In this document: piece after piece, positions 1 through 7,241 of the stretch | Position numbering within the stretch: the first letter of the stretch is position 1 | Layout: each line of letters starts with the position of its first letter | From: CBDFHV01 sp965247705 | Lineage (GTDB): Bacteria > Pseudomonadota > Alphaproteobacteria > Rhodospirillales > CAMCUA01 | Reading direction: 5' to 3' | DNA: 64,000 bases | Assembly (NCBI GenBank): GCA_965247705.1 | Contig: CBDFHV010000077.1 | Span: 62,001 to 126,000, forward strand | Made by a program: the position numbers and the translations under genes | The notes under the pieces: generated by a model | Databases searched by the model: none | What the model was told of the DNA's origin: nothing | The model's input: the letters and a program-made list of their open reading frames with translations, nothing else

Positions 1-120
1 CCACAAGGAATCCATGGAAAAACCGCAGGCGCCCAGGAGGGCCGTGCCGCCCACGCACAGAACGCCAACCGATATCTTCGCGCCAAATCGGGCGAGCCTT
101 ATTGCGCCTATCGACTCCAA
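1..120 (-). CDS. Probable lipoprotein, N-terminal part only
   Basis: Seen: reading leftwards from a TTG at 120, the frame is open to the window edge and gives a short basic stretch (RLARFGAK), a hydrophobic segment (SVGVLCVGGTALLG) and a lipobox-like LLGAC followed by GFSMDSLW. A purine-rich AAGAGGGG precedes the TTG; an in-frame ATG at 192 would add 24 residues. Inference: the start of a lipoprotein anchored to the membrane through the lipobox cysteine. The mature protein lies outside the window, so no function can be given. Confidence 0.42.
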   Translation of the reverse strand, partial: MESIGAIRLARFGAKISVGVLCVGGTALLGACGFSMDSLW

Positions 121-428
121 GCCCCTCTTGGGACGCCGCGGCCAATGGGCGTCCAGGGTTCCCGTTGGGAAAGCACAGGAACACTTTCCCATTGATTTTG
201 CTGACTATTGCGCAAAGGGACAAGCATGACAAGACCGGAATTCGCGCCCCATTCGGTGCCCCGGACGGGTGCCGCTCGACTCCAATCCCGCGACGGGCCT
301 TCCACCATGGGTGATCCCTTGCCTTCACCAATCCTTTCCCGTAGTGTCCCGCCCCTTCGTTAACGCCGCCTTAATCGGTGCGGCGACACCCCGTCGCCGA
401 CCCCCGCGCCCGACGCGGTATCTTCAAA
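121..428. other. Intergenic, upstream of tRNA-Arg
   Basis: No convincing gene is visible on either strand. It should hold the tRNA promoter and that of the leftward lipoprotein gene, but no clear -35/-10 pair could be singled out by eye. Confidence 0.4.
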
Positions 429-505
429 GCGCCCGTAGCTCAATTGGATAGAGCGTCTGACTACGGATCAGGAGGTTGGGAGTTCGAGTCTTCCCGGGCG
501 CGCCA
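429..505 (+). tRNA. tRNA-Arg (anticodon ACG)
   Basis: A complete 77-nt cloverleaf is visible. The acceptor arm GCGCCCG (429-435) pairs with CGGGCGC (495-501), followed by discriminator G and an encoded CCA (503-505). The anticodon stem TCTGA/TCAGG encloses loop CTACGGA, giving anticodon ACG, which reads CGN arginine codons once A34 is deaminated to inosine. The T loop has the usual GTTCGAGTC. Confidence 0.97.
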
Positions 506-692
506 GTTTTCGGATTTGTTTTCAAGGGGTTGGAGCGGGGCGGGGAAAAGAACAAAAGCGAACGTCAGATTTTGTTTCGGCGACTGTCAAACCTTTCCAC
601 GAGAGTTCGTTGCCGCTGTATTCCGACGCGCATCTCAGTCCCCCTAATCATTGGTCTCGTTCGAGGGCGCGGGTCCGGCGTATGCTCCGCCG

Positions 693-1151
693 ATGACCGA
701 TACCTTGGGCCTCAAACATCTTGGCGCGGCGACGACGCTGCCGGCTTCGCCCGATGACGCGCGGCTGGAGACCGTGCCCAACGGTCAAGCGGACGTGGAC
801 TACGTGGTGCGCTTCACCTGCCCGGAGTTCACGTCCCTTTGTCCGATGACGGGTCAGCCTGACTTCGCCCATCTGGTTATCGATTACGTGCCCGACCGCT
901 TTCTGGTGGAAAGCAAATCCCTGAAGCTGTTCCTGGGGTCCTTCCGCAACCACGGCGCGTTTCACGAAGACTGCACGGTGGCCATCGCGCGGCGACTGGA
1001 AGCGGTACTCTCGCCCCGCTGGCTTCGGATCGGGGGTTACCGGTACCCGCGCGGCGGCATCCCCATCGACGTGTTCTATCAGTCGGCACCGCCGCCTTCT
1101 GGCGTGTGGCTCGCCGACCCGGGCGTGGCGCCCGACCGGGGTCGTGGATGA
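693..1151 (+). CDS. queF: NADPH-dependent 7-cyano-7-deazaguanine reductase QueF (type I)
   Basis: Reduces the nitrile of preQ0 to the amine of preQ1 using NADPH, in queuosine tRNA modification in the cytoplasm. The 152-residue length fits the short unimodular type I QueF. Visible motifs: SLCPMTGQPDFA with nucleophilic Cys50 and Asp57, the NADPH-binding ESKSLK at 73-78, and FHED at 90-93 carrying the substrate-binding His-Glu. The ATG at 693 is preferred over 651 because the family begins close to the TLGLKHLG segment. It stands alone, downstream of the tRNA gene. The assignment is secure. Confidence 0.95.
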   Translation: MTDTLGLKHLGAATTLPASPDDARLETVPNGQADVDYVVRFTCPEFTSLCPMTGQPDFAHLVIDYVPDRFLVESKSLKLFLGSFRNHGAFHEDCTVAIARRLEAVLSPRWLRIGGYRYPRGGIPIDVFYQSAPPPSGVWLADPGVAPDRGRG

Positions 1152-1197
1152 CAAGGAGCACACCGCGCCCGGCGGGCCTTTCGGCATACTTCACCCC

Positions 1198-1437
1198 ATG
1201 GCGGCCCGCATATCCTCGTTACCATCCAACGGCATTGAACTCCCCGCCCTGGAACGCGAGCTTGACCGCCTATTGGTCCGATACGGCATCCTCGACGAGG
1301 CGAGCCGGAAAGCGGCCAGCGGTGCCGACCGCCGGCAGATCGGAAAGAAGGCCGACAGGACGTTGGAGGAGCTCCAGCGCGTCCAGCGGGCCATCATGGA
1401 GACGCGGGCCACGGACCTTGCCGGCGCGGCGGTGTAA
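1198..1437 (+). CDS. Small hypothetical protein
   Basis: A 79-residue reading frame starting MAARISSLPS, rich in Glu, Arg and Ala, with amphipathic helical stretches (LERELDRLLVRYG and ADRTLEELQRVQRAIME). No family is recognised. It starts 46 bases after queF on the same strand and has coding-like third positions. An upstream in-frame ATG at 1144 would overlap queF and add residues without coding character. The frame continues past the TAA for 29 coding-like codons (to the stop at 1525-1527), so it may itself be a shortened gene. Confidence 0.45.
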   Translation: MAARISSLPSNGIELPALERELDRLLVRYGILDEASRKAASGADRRQIGKKADRTLEELQRVQRAIMETRATDLAGAAV

Positions 1438-1818
1438 CTGAGGTGGTTGCACGCCCTTCTCGACGATGAGCCGGTTGCCCAGACGTTGCTCGGGTCGGTG
1501 CTGGGGGTGATGGAGGCACCGGTATGATGGTGCCCCCGACGTTGGTGGGGAGACCGGGGCGTTGAACGACCCCTGAGCCGCCGTCATGTGATTCTCGGTG
1601 GGCCGAAACGCCGCAGTGTCCGATTCCTCGCCCCGGTAGTCGGCTCTACCCCAGGGACCGGACGAACAGCTAGGCGGGCCGGCAGGACGGTTCATGACCC
1701 ATAGCGGCCTTAGGTCAACTGCGACTGACGACGGCCGGATCGGGCCTTCCACACCAAAGCCAGTCGAACCCAATCTATGGTATCGTTCGTAGGGGTCCAA
1801 TTTGGATGCAACAGGCCA
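1438..1818. other. No confident gene; probably decayed sequence
   Basis: Apart from the short coding-like tail just after 1437, no frame on either strand holds a convincing product. Minus-strand frames across it are low-complexity Pro/Arg/Ser translations. It lies between two suspect genes and near an insertion sequence, which suits a decaying region. Confidence 0.35.
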
Positions 1819-2325
1819 CTAGCCCCCCAGTTCTTCGCGGGCGGCGATGGGCTCGGCGACATCGGATGGTTTGTGCCCGCTGTCGTGTTGCCGCAATAGC
1901 GTCTGCATCTCCACACGCAGAAAGTCGGCCGCCGCGACCATCGCGGCTGGGTCGAGCTAGGTCCGCCGCACCCGGGGCGAGAAGTTGCGGGCCAGATAGT
2001 GCGGCAGGTTGGACGTAAGCTCGAAGCAGGCGCGCTCGATGTGGCCCTCGAAGGACCCCGGCGGAAATAACAACTGCACACTGGCCTCGCTCGCGAAGGC
2101 CCGTGATTGCTTCCGGTTGGCATGAAGATGCGCTGCGTCGCCGTCGAAGCAGTCGAAGCGCAGCACCTCATCGTCGTACACGTAAAGGGACGCCGCAGGT
2201 CCGCTGCGACCCTGGAAGTCAAGCCAGTAGACATCGAGAACCACGTGCTCCGCGATACGACGGCTGCGAGGGTCTGAGCAATTGGGGCTCGCCCGCCGCG
2301 AGCGCAAGGGAACCAGCCGCGCCAT
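1819..2325 (-). pseudogene. Unknown gene interrupted by an in-frame amber stop
   Basis: Seen: from 2325 the frame reads through HVVLDVYWLDFQGRSGPAAS, LYVYDDEVLRFDCFDGDAAH and SNLPHYLARNFSPRVRRT to a TAG at 1957-1959. The same frame then continues with clearly coding-like sequence, LDPAAMVAAADFLRVEMQTL and onward (47 codons), to a TAG at 1819-1821. Third positions stay G/C-rich on both sides, so the inner TAG looks like a point nonsense mutation in a protein of about 168 residues. The start is uncertain (ATG at 2325; an upstream ATG at 2451 is possible). No family name is claimed. It lies 264 bases left of IS copy 1. Confidence 0.6.
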
Positions 2326-2589
2326 CAGTATGAGAAACGGGAGTGGGATAAGCATCTTGAGACGTCTTGGGAGCCGCACTCGTGTCTTACCCGGAGGATG
2401 TCTTGCCGCGGTGACGGACTGCCACCGCTGGACCATACCGAACGTTTCCACGACGACAATAGTTACAACGCCGGACGGCCTGCTTCAACGCCCGCCTACA
2501 CCCATGATCTAACCTCCCGGACCCGCTTTACGATAAGTGCGGGCGGGACAATCGAAAGTTGGTCCATTCAGGGGAATGGATGCTACTAG

Positions 2590-2602
2590 CCCGAATTATT
2601 CA
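2590..2602 (+). repeat. Left terminal inverted repeat of IS copy 1
   Basis: CCCGAATTATTCA; matches 12 of 13 bases of the reverse complement of the right end. Transposase should bind and cut here. Confidence 0.85.
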
Positions 2603-2709
2603 CGGCGCTGATTGAAAATGCTGGTGAGCGTAGATTAACCTGTTGAAATGCCGTATGATTTTGGTGTCAAGACAAGATCACATGGCAACAGAACAACCCA
2701 CGGCTCACC

Positions 2710-4050
2710 ATGAACGAGATTACCCCCTATCTCCCTGGTTTGTCACCCGTTGGAGGCAAGCCGCTTTGCGCCCGCTTCGACGGCGGACGGCTGTCGTCGG
2801 ACGGCGGGGTGTTGTTGTTGGGCGAGATCGACAGGCGGCTCGGCATCGCCGACGTGCTCGCTTCCTGCGTCACCGACGTGCGCGACCCGGCGAGCACGAC
2901 CCACGCTTACGTAGACATGATCCGGGCGCGCCTGTTCGCTATTGCCTGCGGGTATGAGGATTGCGACGACCTCGACGTTCTGCGTTTCGATCCGGCGTTC
3001 AAGCTGGCCTGTGGCCGTTTGTCCGAGAGCGGCGACGACCTGATGAGCCAACCGACCCTGTCGCGCCTCGAGAACGCGCCGTCATGGCGCGCGCTCGGGC
3101 GCATGGGGCTGTCGATGATCGATCTGTTTTGCGCCAGCTTCAAGCGCGTTCCGGCGCGCATCGTTCTCGATATCGACGACACCGACGATGCCGTTCACGG
3201 CGGCCAGCAGCTGGCGCTGTTCAACGCCCATTACGACGACTATTGCTTCCAACCCATCCATATCTTCGAGGCGGCCACCGGCAAGCCGGTGATGTCACTG
3301 CTGCGTCCCGGCAAGCGGCCCTCCGGCGACGAGGCGGCGCGGATCCTGAGACACGTCATCGGCCGCATCCGCCGCAACTGGCCACGGGTCGAGATCACCG
3401 TGCGGGGCGATGGCCACTACGCCACGCCGGAGGCCATGGAATTCCTCGAACGTCAGGGCTGCGGCTACATCTTCGGGCTTTCCGGCAACGCCCGGCTGAA
3501 CAGGATCGGCCAGCCGTGGTGCGAGGACGCCGCCGTGCGCCGGGCGGGGCAGGGAAAGGATAAGGTGCGCCGCTTCTTCCACACCGGCTACCAGGCCAAA
3601 AGCTGGTCACGGCAACGCTCGGTCATCGCCCGCGTGGAAGCTACCGCCAAGGGCTGTGACGTCCGCTTCGTCGTCACCAACCTGAGCGGCCGCGCCAAGG
3701 CGCTCTACGAGAAGGTCTACTGCGCCCGCGGGCGGATGGAAAACATGATCAAGGACCACAAGCTCTACACCAAGTCCGACCGCACGTCGTGCCACCGTTG
3801 GGAGGCCAACCAGTTCCGCCTCTTCCTGCATACCGGCGCCTACTGGCTGCTGCATCAGCTTCGCCAAGCGGCGCCTCGGAAATCGCTGTGGCGAACGGCC
3901 ACCTTCGAAACCCTGCGCCGGGCGTTTCTCAAAATCGCCGTCCGCGTCGAGGAGCTCAAGTCGCGCCTCAGGATCGCCCTGCCTTCGGCCTATCCCTATC
4001 AGCCGGCCATGATCGCCATCGCCGGGCGCATCACCGCCCAAGGGCCCTGA
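2710..4050 (+). CDS. IS1380-family DDE transposase
   Basis: 446 residues, the usual size for IS1380-family transposases. It catalyses cutting and joining of the element ends through an RNase H-like DDE fold. Candidate acidic residues are in VLDIDDTDD (Asp155-160), VRGDGHYA (Asp234) and the C-terminal ARGRMENMIKDHK (Glu344), the last in the position of the family's Arg/Glu-containing helix motif. An N-terminal region of about 150 residues would include the DNA-binding part. The start at 2710 (MNEITPYLPG) lies 120 bp inside the left end. The frame is intact with no frameshift. Confidence 0.93.
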   Translation: MNEITPYLPGLSPVGGKPLCARFDGGRLSSDGGVLLLGEIDRRLGIADVLASCVTDVRDPASTTHAYVDMIRARLFAIACGYEDCDDLDVLRFDPAFKLACGRLSESGDDLMSQPTLSRLENAPSWRALGRMGLSMIDLFCASFKRVPARIVLDIDDTDDAVHGGQQLALFNAHYDDYCFQPIHIFEAATGKPVMSLLRPGKRPSGDEAARILRHVIGRIRRNWPRVEITVRGDGHYATPEAMEFLERQGCGYIFGLSGNARLNRIGQPWCEDAAVRRAGQGKDKVRRFFHTGYQAKSWSRQRSVIARVEATAKGCDVRFVVTNLSGRAKALYEKVYCARGRMENMIKDHKLYTKSDRTSCHRWEANQFRLFLHTGAYWLLHQLRQAAPRKSLWRTATFETLRRAFLKIAVRVEELKSRLRIALPSAYPYQPAMIAIAGRITAQGP

Positions 4051-4175
4051 ACCAAGCGGCAGGTGCCGCCGGACGAGCCCCGAACAACAACCTCCAACCT
4101 CTCCGACAATCCGTCTCAAAAATCGCCGTCAACCCGGTCGCTACCGCTCGTCCCGCTGAAATCCGATGGCCGTCA

Positions 4176-4188
4176 TGAATAATTGGGG
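4176..4188 (-). repeat. Right terminal inverted repeat of IS copy 1
   Basis: TGAATAATTGGGG, the inverted partner of the left end with one mismatch; the flanking CTAG follows immediately. Confidence 0.85.
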
Positions 4189-4335
4189 CTAGAAAGGCCC
4201 CTCCTACGGACGTTTCAGAACACGGATGTGGGTGCATGGTGCTCGCCACGAGGATCCCATGGCGCCAAGGGGAGGACTGCGGTTGTGCCACCTCGGGTCC
4301 GACCGGCCAACGTGGGACCATCATGGTACGCCCTT

Positions 4336-4632
4336 TCAGCCGTCTCGGAACGTCAACGGCATGGTCCCGAGCGTTTGCGTCCAGGCTCCATCGGCATGGG
4401 GATCGACCCCCGCGGCCCTGAGCACGCGCTCCGCCCTGTCCAGGGGCGACGTGTGGCGCAGGGCATCCACCTATTCATCGAAGGGCACCATGAAGTCGTC
4501 GCCCTTCCCCAAGTCCGGGAAGAGCTCATGGAACATGCGGGCGCGCTCCATGCCCAGGAAGGCCAGGTATCGGAACGCGGTGACGGCGGCCTGTTCGGCG
4601 CTCTGTCGCAGGGGTGCGAGGGCGTCGGTCAC
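4336..4632 (-). pseudogene. Unknown small gene with an in-frame amber stop
   Basis: Seen: from a GTG at 4632 the frame reads VTDALAPLRQSAEQAAVTAF, RYLAFLGMERARMFHELFPD and LGKGDDFMVPFDE to a TAG at 4471-4473, then continues in the same frame through VDALRHTSPLDRAERVLRAA and GVDPHADGAWTQTLGTMPLT to TGA at 4336-4338. Both halves have strong G/C third positions and sensible hydrophilic composition, so a 98-residue protein broken by one nonsense change is the simplest reading. Alternatively these are two tiny genes, since a GTG directly follows the TAG. Family not recognised. It lies 144 bases right of IS copy 1, downstream of the ridA-like gene. Confidence 0.5.
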
Positions 4633-4692
4633 GGTACGGCTCTCTGATTGGACAGCCGTATCAAGGCCTCGCGGCCATGTCGCGGTGCGCGC

Positions 4693-5094
4693 CTACCGCA
4701 CGTAATTGGGATCTTCGGCGGTTACCACCACGTAGGCCAGGATGCCCGGATCGCGGAAGCCTGAGATATAGTAGAGGGCCCGGGCGGGCGGGGCGTCGTC
4801 GAAATACTCGTTGTAGACTTCGTTGAAGCCATCGGTGTCTTCCGGGCGGGTCAGGTAGCAGTCGATTCGAACCGCGTGCTCCAGACCCGCGTCGGCGGCG
4901 GCCAGGATGGCCTTTACATTGTTCAGGCATTGTCGGGTTTGCGTCCGAACGTCGTCGCCCGCCAGGGCGCCGCTGGCCGTCCGGGCGCCGCAGCCCATGA
5001 CGAAGATGAAGCCATTGCTCTTCACCGCCTGGGACAGCTTGATTTCCGGTCCCGGCGCGAACACTCCTTCGGCCGTCACGATCTCGCGGGTCAT
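4693..5094 (-). CDS. RidA/YjgF/Rid-superfamily protein
   Basis: 133 residues, the normal size of the trimeric Rid family. RidA hydrolyses reactive enamine/imine intermediates released by PLP enzymes; other Rid branches have different, often unknown, jobs. Visible family features are the QAVKSNGFIFVMG strand near the N-terminus, QTRQCLNNVKAILAAADAGL, the VRIDCYLTRPEDTDGFNEVY segment and PPARALYYISGF with the conserved arginine. The C-terminal VEIEAIA-like strand with the archetypal RidA glutamate is replaced by AYVVVTAE, so it may be a non-RidA branch. It is last in the operon hyuB-hyuA-ridA, 33 bases after hyuA, which suggests detoxification or processing of that pathway's product. Confidence 0.85.
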   Translation of the reverse strand: MTREIVTAEGVFAPGPEIKLSQAVKSNGFIFVMGCGARTASGALAGDDVRTQTRQCLNNVKAILAAADAGLEHAVRIDCYLTRPEDTDGFNEVYNEYFDDAPPARALYYISGFRDPGILAYVVVTAEDPNYVR

Positions 5095-5127
5095 CGCTTT
5101 TCCCTCCCTCCGTTGATTGAACGCCAG

Positions 5128-7233
5128 TTAAGGACAGTCCGCCGTGCATAGAAAGATATTTCCGTATGAATCGATGGACGCCACGGAGCCCGGCAGCACG
5201 AGGACGGTCGAGTCCCGTTCCTCGATGACGGCGGGGCCCGGGACCCGATCGCCGGCGCCCAGGGCATAGCGATTGTAAATGGCGCAGGACTGAACTTGGT
5301 CGTCATCGACATCGACTTCGCGACGACCCCGAATGGCTTGGCGCCCGCCGCGTTCCGACGGCGACAGCACGATGGGCCGGGGCTTGGGGATGGGGATCAC
5401 GGCGACGACGAAAACGGCGACCAGCTCTACCGGCTCGTCCTCGGGCGCGTAGCCGTAGAGACGATGATGTTCCGACCGAAAGTCCCGGGCCAGGGCGGGC
5501 ACGCCCTTGGTTGGCAGCGGCACCGCCGCGATGGGGATGGTCAGTTGGTAGGACTGGCCGACGAAACCCACTTCCGCCGCAAACTCGTATCGAACGGTGC
5601 TGGCGCCGGCGGAATGCGAAGGGAACGCCCCTTGCGCCTGGCTGGCAAGCTCGGCGAAGGCGCCGTTCAGGTGATCCCGCTGGTCGCTGGCCAAGGGAAT
5701 GCGGCGGGATAGCCGGAACTCACGCCTGATGTCGGCGGACAGGAGGCCCCGCGCGGTGCCGACGCCGGGAGAACCCGGGATCAAGGCGTCGCGGGCGGGC
5801 AGGAGCCGCATCAGGTGGTCGGCGTGCAACCCCGCCGCGCCACCCAGGCACATGAAGGTGAAATCGCGGGGATCGAGGCCCCGCTGGATACTGACCATGC
5901 GGAGCGCCGCGAGCATGTTCGCGTTGGCCACCGAGATGATGCCCCGCGCCGCCGCCGCGACCGTTATGCCGAGTGGGGCGGCGACATGGCGGGCCAGCGC
6001 GTCCCGGGCCGCGTCCACCGACAACACGATCTCCCCGCCGAGAAAATACGCCGGATTGATCCGACCCAGCACCAGGTTTGCGTCGGTCACCGTCGGCGCC
6101 TCGGCGCCCCGGCCATAGCAGGCCGGTCCCGGATCGGCGCCGGCGCTCACCGGACCGACCCGCAGGATACCGCCGGAATCGATCCAGCCGATACTGCCGC
6201 CGCCGGCGCCCACCTCGACCAAGTCGATGACCGAGACCTTGATCGGGTAGCCGGCGCCCCGGTGGACCTCCACCCGGGCGACGGCCTGGGTCCCCACCTC
6301 GTACTCCCGGGTGAGCTGCGGCGCGCCGTCACGCACCAGTCCCGCCTTGGCGGTGGTCCCCCCCATGTCGAAACAGATGACGTTGGAAAGACCAAGCTGC
6401 CGGGCGATGTCGCCGGCGCAGATGACTCCGGCCGCCGGCCCCGATTCGACGATATGCACGGGCACCTCGGCGGCCACGTGGGCGGGCAATACGCCGCCGT
6501 TGGACTGCATGACGAGAACGTCCTTGGACAGCCCCATGGAGTCCAAGGCGCCGCGCAAGCGGGCGAAATATCGGCCGACCTTGGGGACCAGCCCGGCGTT
6601 GATCAACGCGGTGCAGGCGCGGGCGTACTCGCCGCGGAACCGGCCGATGTCGGTGGACCCGGATACGAAGGCTTCCGGCAACGCGTCCCGCAGGATAGAG
6701 ACGGCCCTGCGTTCGTGGGTGTCGTCCACATAGGCGTGCAGGAAACACACCACCACCGCCATCACCCCGGCGGCGCGGAACGCCGTCGCCGCCTCGCGCA
6801 CCGCCTCCTCATCCAGCTCGGTCACGATGGTGCCGTCGGCGGCCGTCCGTTGGGCAATCTCCCGGCACAGCCATCGCGGCACCAGGGGTTCGGGCCGCAG
6901 CGCGTCCAGGTCGTAGAGGACGGGTCGGATCTGACGGGCAATTTCCAACATGTCGCCGAAGCCTTCGGTGACCACCAGCCCGGTGAGGCTAAGCTTCCCC
7001 TCGTGAATCACGTTGGTGGCGACCGTCGTCGCGTGGACGATGTTGGCAAGGCGGTTCGGCGCCACGCCTTCCTCGTCCATAGCCCGGCGCACGGCGTTCA
7101 GGAAGCCTTGGGACGGATCGTCCGGGGTGGTCGGAACCTTGACGGTGCGGGTCCTGCCCGTCGCCTCGTCGAGCAGGACGCCGTCGGTGAACGTGCCGCC
7201 GATATCGATCGCCAGTCGATAGGGTCCGGTCAT
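5128..7233 (-). CDS. Hydantoinase/oxoprolinase subunit A (HyuA family)
   Basis: 701 residues. HyuA proteins carry the ATP-binding subunit of N-methylhydantoinases, 5-oxoprolinases and acetone/acetophenone-type carboxylases. An actin-like nucleotide-binding fold shows as LAIDIGGTFTDG (residues 7-18), CFDMGGTTAKAG (287-298), VEVGAGGGSIGWID (339-352) and GADPGPACYG (365-374). The start is the ATG at 7233, 8 bases after the hyuB stop; a much longer upstream frame (to 8049) only shadows hyuB. It pairs with the hyuB upstream and the ridA-like gene downstream. The substrate cannot be read from the sequence. Confidence 0.92.
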   Translation of the reverse strand: MTGPYRLAIDIGGTFTDGVLLDEATGRTRTVKVPTTPDDPSQGFLNAVRRAMDEEGVAPNRLANIVHATTVATNVIHEGKLSLTGLVVTEGFGDMLEIARQIRPVLYDLDALRPEPLVPRWLCREIAQRTAADGTIVTELDEEAVREAATAFRAAGVMAVVVCFLHAYVDDTHERRAVSILRDALPEAFVSGSTDIGRFRGEYARACTALINAGLVPKVGRYFARLRGALDSMGLSKDVLVMQSNGGVLPAHVAAEVPVHIVESGPAAGVICAGDIARQLGLSNVICFDMGGTTAKAGLVRDGAPQLTREYEVGTQAVARVEVHRGAGYPIKVSVIDLVEVGAGGGSIGWIDSGGILRVGPVSAGADPGPACYGRGAEAPTVTDANLVLGRINPAYFLGGEIVLSVDAARDALARHVAAPLGITVAAAARGIISVANANMLAALRMVSIQRGLDPRDFTFMCLGGAAGLHADHLMRLLPARDALIPGSPGVGTARGLLSADIRREFRLSRRIPLASDQRDHLNGAFAELASQAQGAFPSHSAGASTVRYEFAAEVGFVGQSYQLTIPIAAVPLPTKGVPALARDFRSEHHRLYGYAPEDEPVELVAVFVVAVIPIPKPRPIVLSPSERGGRQAIRGRREVDVDDDQVQSCAIYNRYALGAGDRVPGPAVIEERDSTVLVLPGSVASIDSYGNIFLCTADCP

Positions 7234-7241
7234 GGCGCCCG

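Larger units (their letters stand above)
2590..4188 (+). mobile_element. IS1380-family insertion sequence, copy 1
   Basis: A 1,599-bp element with near-perfect 13-bp terminal inverted repeats (CCCGAATTATTCA at the left; the right end in reverse complement is CCCCAATTATTCA, one mismatch). It is flanked by CTAG at 2586-2589 and 4189-4192, read here as the 4-bp target duplication usual for this family. It carries one full-length transposase gene. The copy at 31321 has the same length and differs only at one base that I could find (A at 2745 against G at 31476, a silent Ser codon change), so both copies are recent and probably still functional. Confidence 0.92.

Noticed and set aside
1438..1527. 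Continuation of the small gene at 1198 beyond its TAA
   Set aside because: Twenty-nine coding-like codons are suggestive but too few to call a pseudogene or a separate gene.
1957..4473. Genome-wide recoding of TAG (for example pyrrolysine)
   Set aside because: TAG ends several intact full-length genes here (ridA-like, hyuA at 18078, hyuB at 21819, dctP, amidase), and neither interrupted gene resembles a known pyrrolysine protein.
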